This document shows, one piece after another, positions 4,881-10,981 of a stretch of 10,981 bases of DNA; position 1 is the stretch's first letter; every line of letters starts with the position of its first letter. The translations under genes were made by a program, and so were the position numbers. The notes under the pieces were generated by a model, which did no database searches, was not told the DNA's origin, and worked only from the letters and a program-made list of their open reading frames with translations. This stretch comes from Burkholderiales bacterium (GTDB taxonomy: Bacteria > Pseudomonadota > Gammaproteobacteria > Burkholderiales > SG8-39), in contig JAENXP010000027.1 in the NCBI GenBank assembly GCA_016649475.1, positions 1-10,981 of the forward strand. The letters are read 5' to 3'.

Positions 4881-7025
4881 TCAGGCCGCGCTCAGCTTTG
4901 CATACTCCAGCGCCAGCCACTTCATGCCCTGGCGGCCGAAATTGATCTGCAGGCGCGCGTCCGGCCCCTGGCCTTCGGCGTCGACGATCACGCCCTGGCC
5001 GAATTTGGCGTGGACCACGTTCTGGCCGATGCGCCAACCCATCTGGGTCGCGCGCGGCAGCGGCTTGGGTATTGCGGCATCGCGCGCCGATGCAAGCACC
5101 GGCTCGGCCGCAGGCAGTCCGCCCATTCGCGGCGTCAGCCACTTCACCAGACCGGCCGGTATCTCGTCCAGGAAACGCGAAGCCACGTTGTAGCGCGTCT
5201 GTCCGTGCAGCATGCGGTTCTGCGCGAACGACAGGTACAGGCGCGTGCGCGCGCGCGTGATCGCCACGTACATCAGCCGCCGCTCTTCCTCCAGGCCGTC
5301 GTCCTCGTTGCGGCTCTGCTCGTGCGGGAACAGGCCCTCTTCCAGCCCGGTGACGAACACCGCCTGGAATTCCAGGCCCTTGGCCGAATGCACCGTCATC
5401 AATTGCAACGCGTCCGAGCCCTCGCCCGCCTGGTGCTCGCCCGCCTCCAGCGCTGCGTGCGCGAGGAAAGCCGCCAGATCCTGCGCTTCGTCCTGCTCCT
5501 GCACGAACAGCGCCGCGGCGTTGATCAGTTCCTGCAGGTTCTCCAGCCGGTCGGCGCCGTCCTTCTCCGCCTGAAAATGCGCGAGCAGGCCGGACTTAGC
5601 CAGCATATGTTCCACGATTTCGGGCAGGGCGAGGCCTTCGGCCTCGTGGCGCAGCGCCGCTATCATCGCCGTAAACGCGGCCAGAGAATTGCCAGCCTTG
5701 CCGCCTAGTTGCGGCACCGCGTTGTACAGGCTGGTATTGCCCGCTTTCGCGGCATCCTGCAGTGCCTCGAGTGAACGCGCGCCGATGCCGCGCGCGGGAA
5801 AATTGACCACGCGCAGGAAGGCGCTGTCGTCCTCGGAGCTGGCGATCAGGCGCAGATAGGCAAGCGCGTGTTTGACTTCCATGCGCTCGAAAAAGCGCAG
5901 CCCGCCGTAGACGCGGTAGGGAATGCCGGCGGAGAACAACGCATGTTCGAGGATGCGCGACTGCGCGTTGGAGCGGTAGAGCACGCCGATCTCGCGCCGC
6001 GCGAGGCCGTCGCGGTTGAGCGAGCGCACCTCCTCGGCCAGCCAGTGCGCTTCGTAGCCGTCGGTCTGCGACTCGAACACGCGCAGCGGCTCGCCGTGCC
6101 CGGCGGCAGTCCACAGGTTCTTGCCCAGGCGCTTGCGGTTGTTGGAGATCAGCGCATTGGCCGCATCCAGGATATTGCCGTGCGAGCGGTAGTTCTGCTC
6201 CAGGCGGATGACGTTCTCGACATGGAAATCGCGCTCGAAATCGGCCATGTTGCCGACGTTCGCGCCGCGGAAAGCGTAAATCGACTGATCATCGTCGCCG
6301 ACCGCGAATATCACACTGCCCGGACCGGTCAGGAGCTTCAGCCAGCGGTACTGCAGACGGTTGGTGTCCTGGAATTCGTCCACCAGGATATGGCGAAAGC
6401 GCGCGCGGTAGTGCTCGCGCAGGATTTCGTTCTTCGACAACAGCTCGAAACTCCTCAGCAGCAACTCGGCGAAATCGACGACACCTTCGCGCTGGCACTG
6501 CTCGTCGTAGGCGGCGAAGATTTCGGCATAGCGGCGGCTGAACTCGTCGTAGGCCTCGGCATCGCTCGCGCGCTTGCCCTCCTCCTTGTTGGCGTTGATG
6601 TAATGCTGCACCTGCTTCGGCGCGAAGCGGTCCTCGTCCACGTTCATCGATTTGAGCACCCGCTTCACCAGTGACAGCTGGTCGGCCGAGTCGAGGATCT
6701 GGAACAGCTGCGGCAGTCCGGCATCGCGGTAGTGCGCGCGCAGCAGGCGGTTGCACAGCCCGTGGAAAGTGCCGACCCACATGCCGCGGGTGGAAACCGG
6801 CAGCATGGCGGAAATGCGCGTGAGCATTTCCTTCGCCGCCTTGTTGGTGAAGGTAACCGCGAGGATGCCGGCCGGGCTGACGTTGCCGGTCTGGATCAGC
6901 CAGGCAATGCGCGTGGTGAGCACGCGCGTCTTGCCCGATCCCGCGCCCGCGAGGATCAGCGCGGACTGGTTCGGCAGGGTGACCGCGGAGAGTTGTTCCG
7001 GATTGAGGTTGGCAAGTAGCGACAT
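4881..7025 (-). CDS. uvrD: DNA helicase II (UvrD)
   Basis: A 714-residue superfamily 1A 3'-5' DNA helicase, near the 720 of E. coli UvrD, which removes the excised strand in nucleotide excision repair and unwinds in mismatch repair. All motifs are present: Q motif LNPEQLSAV, Walker A AGAGSGKT (26-33), Ia TFTNKAAKEML, Ib GTFHGL, Walker B DEFQDT (216-221), III GDDDQSIYAFRGA (243-255), IV RLEQNYRS, V TVHSAKGLEF and VI EERRLMYVAITRAR. The C-terminus GQNVVHAKFGQGVIVDAEGQ with a final KWLALEYAKL is the Tudor-like domain typical of UvrD and PcrA; Rep does not have this ending. I start at ATG 7025 (MSLLANLNPEQ); an open reading upstream to 7193 adds 56 residues with no family match and would cover the -10 candidate. 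I see no CTGT-N8-ACAG LexA box upstream, so SOS control is not evident. Confidence 0.97.
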   Translation of the reverse strand: MSLLANLNPEQLSAVTLPNQSALILAGAGSGKTRVLTTRIAWLIQTGNVSPAGILAVTFTNKAAKEMLTRISAMLPVSTRGMWVGTFHGLCNRLLRAHYRDAGLPQLFQILDSADQLSLVKRVLKSMNVDEDRFAPKQVQHYINANKEEGKRASDAEAYDEFSRRYAEIFAAYDEQCQREGVVDFAELLLRSFELLSKNEILREHYRARFRHILVDEFQDTNRLQYRWLKLLTGPGSVIFAVGDDDQSIYAFRGANVGNMADFERDFHVENVIRLEQNYRSHGNILDAANALISNNRKRLGKNLWTAAGHGEPLRVFESQTDGYEAHWLAEEVRSLNRDGLARREIGVLYRSNAQSRILEHALFSAGIPYRVYGGLRFFERMEVKHALAYLRLIASSEDDSAFLRVVNFPARGIGARSLEALQDAAKAGNTSLYNAVPQLGGKAGNSLAAFTAMIAALRHEAEGLALPEIVEHMLAKSGLLAHFQAEKDGADRLENLQELINAAALFVQEQDEAQDLAAFLAHAALEAGEHQAGEGSDALQLMTVHSAKGLEFQAVFVTGLEEGLFPHEQSRNEDDGLEEERRLMYVAITRARTRLYLSFAQNRMLHGQTRYNVASRFLDEIPAGLVKWLTPRMGGLPAAEPVLASARDAAIPKPLPRATQMGWRIGQNVVHAKFGQGVIVDAEGQGPDARLQINFGRQGMKWLALEYAKLSAA

Positions 7026-7053
7026 CGTGCTGCGCGAGCTTTTTCGAAGCGCG

Positions 7054-7059
7054 ATTTTA
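7054..7059 (-). promoter_or_regulatory. Candidate -10 element of uvrD
   Basis: TAAAAT on the minus strand (5 of 6 to TATAAT) is placed to start transcription about 20 bases before the uvrD ATG. I find no good -35 at 16-18 bases, so the call rests on the -10 and its position alone. Confidence 0.33.
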
Positions 7060-7179
7060 CCGCACGGGCGGCTGCGGGCGGCCGAAGATTTCGCCGCTAC
7101 GGTCCGTTCATCGGCGGGGACTGAGATCGCGCCCCCTTGGTCGCGGCGTTGCGATGTTGCATGAAAACCTGCGCTGTCC

Positions 7180-7193
7180 TTGCTTTTTTGCAA
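7180..7193. repeat. Short palindrome with a T6 centre
   Basis: TTGC-TTTTTT-GCAA is a 4-bp inverted repeat around six T, ending one base before the long inverted repeat. It is likely to be bent or easily melted DNA; function unknown. Confidence 0.35.
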
Positions 7194-7194
7194 T

Positions 7195-7243
7195 AACCGC
7201 GATTTCTGTACGGATGCCTTTTATCCGTACAGAAATCGCGGTT
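7195..7243. repeat. Perfect 21-bp inverted repeat with 7-base loop
   Basis: The left arm 7195-7215 (starting AACCGCGATTTC, ending GTACGGAT) is the exact reverse complement of the right arm 7223-7243; the spacer is GCCTTTT (7216-7222). In RNA it would be a very stable hairpin and in supercoiled DNA a possible cruciform. No T-run follows on either strand, and the two flanking genes point away from it, so an ordinary terminator is not expected here. Candidates are a dispersed palindromic repeat (REP-like), the hairpin of a small RNA, or a large operator. I do not recognise it as a known element. Confidence 0.9.
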
Positions 7244-7244
7244 G

Positions 7245-7259
7245 GCGCGCGCAGCGCGC
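7245..7259. repeat. GC hairpin next to the long inverted repeat
   Basis: GCGCGC-GCA-GCGCGC is a perfect 6-bp stem with a 3-base loop, one base after the 21-bp repeat. Alternating GC runs are common in high-GC DNA, so it may be incidental. Confidence 0.4.
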
Positions 7260-7301
7260 AAGTCCGCTGGTGAATATCCACGGCATTTGGGACGCGTATA
7301 T

Positions 7302-9951
<2,650 letters not shown>

Positions 9952-9966
9952 GTGCGCAGGCGTCCC

Positions 9967-9970
9967 GGAG
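9967..9970 (+). promoter_or_regulatory. Ribosome binding site deciding the lptE start
   Basis: GGAG lies 5 bases before ATG 9976 and favours this ATG over the in-frame GTG at 9952, which directly abuts the leuS stop. Confidence 0.6.
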
Positions 9971-9975
9971 CTTTC

Positions 9976-10500
9976 ATGCGTGTCGCGGCGATACTGGCGC
10001 TGGGGCTCCTGACCGCGGCCTGCGGCTTCCAGCTTCGCGGCCAGGCGCAGTTGCCGTTCGAGACGCTCTATGTCGCGATTCCCGCGGTGTCGCCGCTGGG
10101 AACCGAACTGAAGCGCAACATCATCGCCGGCACCCGCACCAGGCTGGTGAACACGCCGGGCGAAGCGCAGGCGATACTCGAGCTGGTTTCCGAAGAGCGC
10201 GGCAAGACCATCCTTTCGTTCGACTCCTCGGGCCAGGTGCTGGAGTACCAGCTGCACTATCGCCTGAAATTCCGCGTGCGCGATGCGCGCGGCCGCGACT
10301 ACCTGCCGCAAAGCGAAATCCGGCTTACGCGCGACGTCTCCTACACCAGTTCCCAGGTGCTGGCGAAGGAATCGGAAGAGCAGCTGCTGTATCGCGACAT
10401 GCAAAGCGACGTGGTGCAGCAGATCCTGCGCCGTCTCGCCGCCGCCCCCGCGGAGCCGGTCGCGTTCGAGCCCGAGCCTAAAGATGCAGCTCCGCGCTGA
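9976..10500 (+). CDS. lptE: LPS-assembly lipoprotein LptE
   Basis: A 174-residue outer-membrane lipoprotein that plugs the LptD barrel and helps insert lipopolysaccharide into the outer leaflet. The N-terminus has a lipoprotein signal MRVAAILALGLLTAACGF with the lipidated Cys at residue 16; Thr at -3 also occurs in E. coli LptE (VTAGC). The following CGFQLRG matches the family opening (CGF/W-x-LRG/D). The body, with NTPGEAQAILELVSEERGKT, LEYQLHYRLKFRVRD and SYTSSQVLAKESEEQLLYRD, fits the alpha/beta LptE fold. The last 20 or so residues are rich in Pro and Glu and probably disordered. The gene begins 24 bases after the leuS stop and its end overlaps holA by 17 bases, indicating translational coupling. 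The order leuS-lptE-holA is the same as in E. coli. Confidence 0.95.
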   Translation: MRVAAILALGLLTAACGFQLRGQAQLPFETLYVAIPAVSPLGTELKRNIIAGTRTRLVNTPGEAQAILELVSEERGKTILSFDSSGQVLEYQLHYRLKFRVRDARGRDYLPQSEIRLTRDVSYTSSQVLAKESEEQLLYRDMQSDVVQQILRRLAAAPAEPVAFEPEPKDAAPR

Positions 10501-10981
10501 AGAGCTGGAGCGCCACCTCGCGCGCAGCCTGGCGCCGCTGTATGTCATCCACGGCGACGAACCCTTGCAGTCCCTCGAAGCAGCCGATGCGATCCGCGCC
10601 AAAGCCCGCGCCGAAGGCTATGCCGAGCGCGAAGTGCTCGCCGTAGAGCGCAACTTCGACTGGAGCCTGCTGGCAGCCAGCGGCGCCAATCTGTCGCTGT
10701 TCTCGTCGAAGAAGCTGATCGAGCTGCGCATTCCTCTCGGCAAGCCCGGCACCGAGGGCGCGGCGGCGATCGTGCAAAACTGCTCGGCGAGCGTCCCTGA
10801 CCTGCTCACCATCGTTAGCCTGCCCAGGCTCGACCGCAGATCCCAGGATACGTCCTGGTTCAAGGCGCTCACGCGCAAGGGGGTGCTGATCAATACCTTC
10901 CAGGTGGAGCGCGCGCAATTGCCGCAGTGGATCGCAGCGCGGCTCGAGCGGCAAAAACAGAAAGCCGGCCGCGAGACACTG
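10484..10981 (+). CDS. holA: DNA polymerase III delta subunit, N-terminal part (cut by window edge)
   Basis: 166 codons are open from ATG 10484 to the window end. The delta subunit is the wrench of the clamp loader that opens the DnaN sliding clamp. The start MQLRAEELERHLARSL followed by LAPLYVIHGDEPL is the usual beginning of the family's AAA+-like domain, which in delta lacks a working ATP site. The segment NLSLFSSKKLIELRIP (about 69-84) aligns with the E. coli delta element MSLFASRQ, whose Leu-Phe pair inserts into the clamp pocket; here it is L72-F73. SLPRLDRRSQDTSWFKAL fits the second half of the domain. The start lies inside the end of lptE (17-base overlap), so translation is probably coupled. 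The C-terminal domains are outside the window. Confidence 0.95.
   Translation, partial: MQLRAEELERHLARSLAPLYVIHGDEPLQSLEAADAIRAKARAEGYAEREVLAVERNFDWSLLAASGANLSLFSSKKLIELRIPLGKPGTEGAAAIVQNCSASVPDLLTIVSLPRLDRRSQDTSWFKALTRKGVLINTFQVERAQLPQWIAARLERQKQKAGRETL

Noticed and set aside
4842..5708. A 288-codon plus-strand frame opposite the uvrD 3' half
   Set aside because: It overlaps the intact uvrD C-terminal domains entirely and shows no family features.
7026..7193. A 56-residue N-terminal extension of UvrD
   Set aside because: The extra residues match nothing in UvrD, are Arg/Ser-rich and cover the -10 candidate; MSLLANLNPEQ is the normal family start.
7206..7232. CTGT...ACAG inside the inverted repeat, considered as a LexA box for uvrD
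   Set aside because: The spacing is 19 bases instead of the required 8, and the symmetry is explained by the full 21-bp arms.
7195..7243. The inverted repeat as a T-box or intrinsic terminator
   Set aside because: No T-run follows on either strand, no specifier loop or T-box sequence is seen, and no gene ends toward it.
7154..7273. A 39-residue open frame through the inverted repeat, considered as a leuS leader peptide
   Set aside because: It has only two leucines and no run of Leu codons, so it does not look like an attenuation peptide; it is probably open by chance.

Overview
The window looks like a housekeeping segment of a betaproteobacterial chromosome. The base composition is high in G+C (roughly 60-65% by eye). 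The protein sequences and the leuS-lptE-holA order fit Betaproteobacteria, but I cannot name the order or genus. All genes inside the window are intact. The lytic transglycosylase at the left edge and the DNA polymerase III delta gene at the right edge are cut by the window ends.

Layout from left to right. Positions 1-723 (minus) hold the N-terminal part of a secreted soluble lytic murein transglycosylase, divergent from a 5-formyltetrahydrofolate cyclo-ligase (760-1470, plus). That gene converges, with a 4-base gap, on ilvA, the biosynthetic threonine ammonia-lyase (1475-2986, minus). Divergent from ilvA is a short plus-strand pair: a YqaA/DedA-like membrane protein (about 3079-3480) and an 85-residue uncharacterised protein (3491-3748). 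A somewhat more AT-rich patch (about 3749-4860) carries an orphan outer-membrane beta-barrel of the Phenol_MetA_deg type (3961-4758). It converges on uvrD (4881-7025, minus) across a gap rich in small hairpins. The 334-base gap between uvrD and leuS contains promoter-like elements for both genes and a perfect 21-bp inverted repeat. The right third is the conserved operon leuS-lptE-holA (7360 to the end, plus).

The genes cover envelope biogenesis (slt, yqaA, the barrel, lptE), one-carbon and isoleucine metabolism (cyclo-ligase, ilvA), DNA repair and replication (uvrD, holA) and translation (leuS). They do not form one pathway. The only clear functional cluster is leuS-lptE-holA, whose linkage is conserved but whose products act in different processes.

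I see no CRISPR array, prophage, insertion sequence, RNA gene or defence system. The two observations most worth following are the small protein at 3491-3748, which ends in QLSLF, an exact match to the bacterial sliding-clamp-binding consensus, and the 49-bp perfect palindromic element at 7195-7243 between the divergent genes uvrD and leuS.
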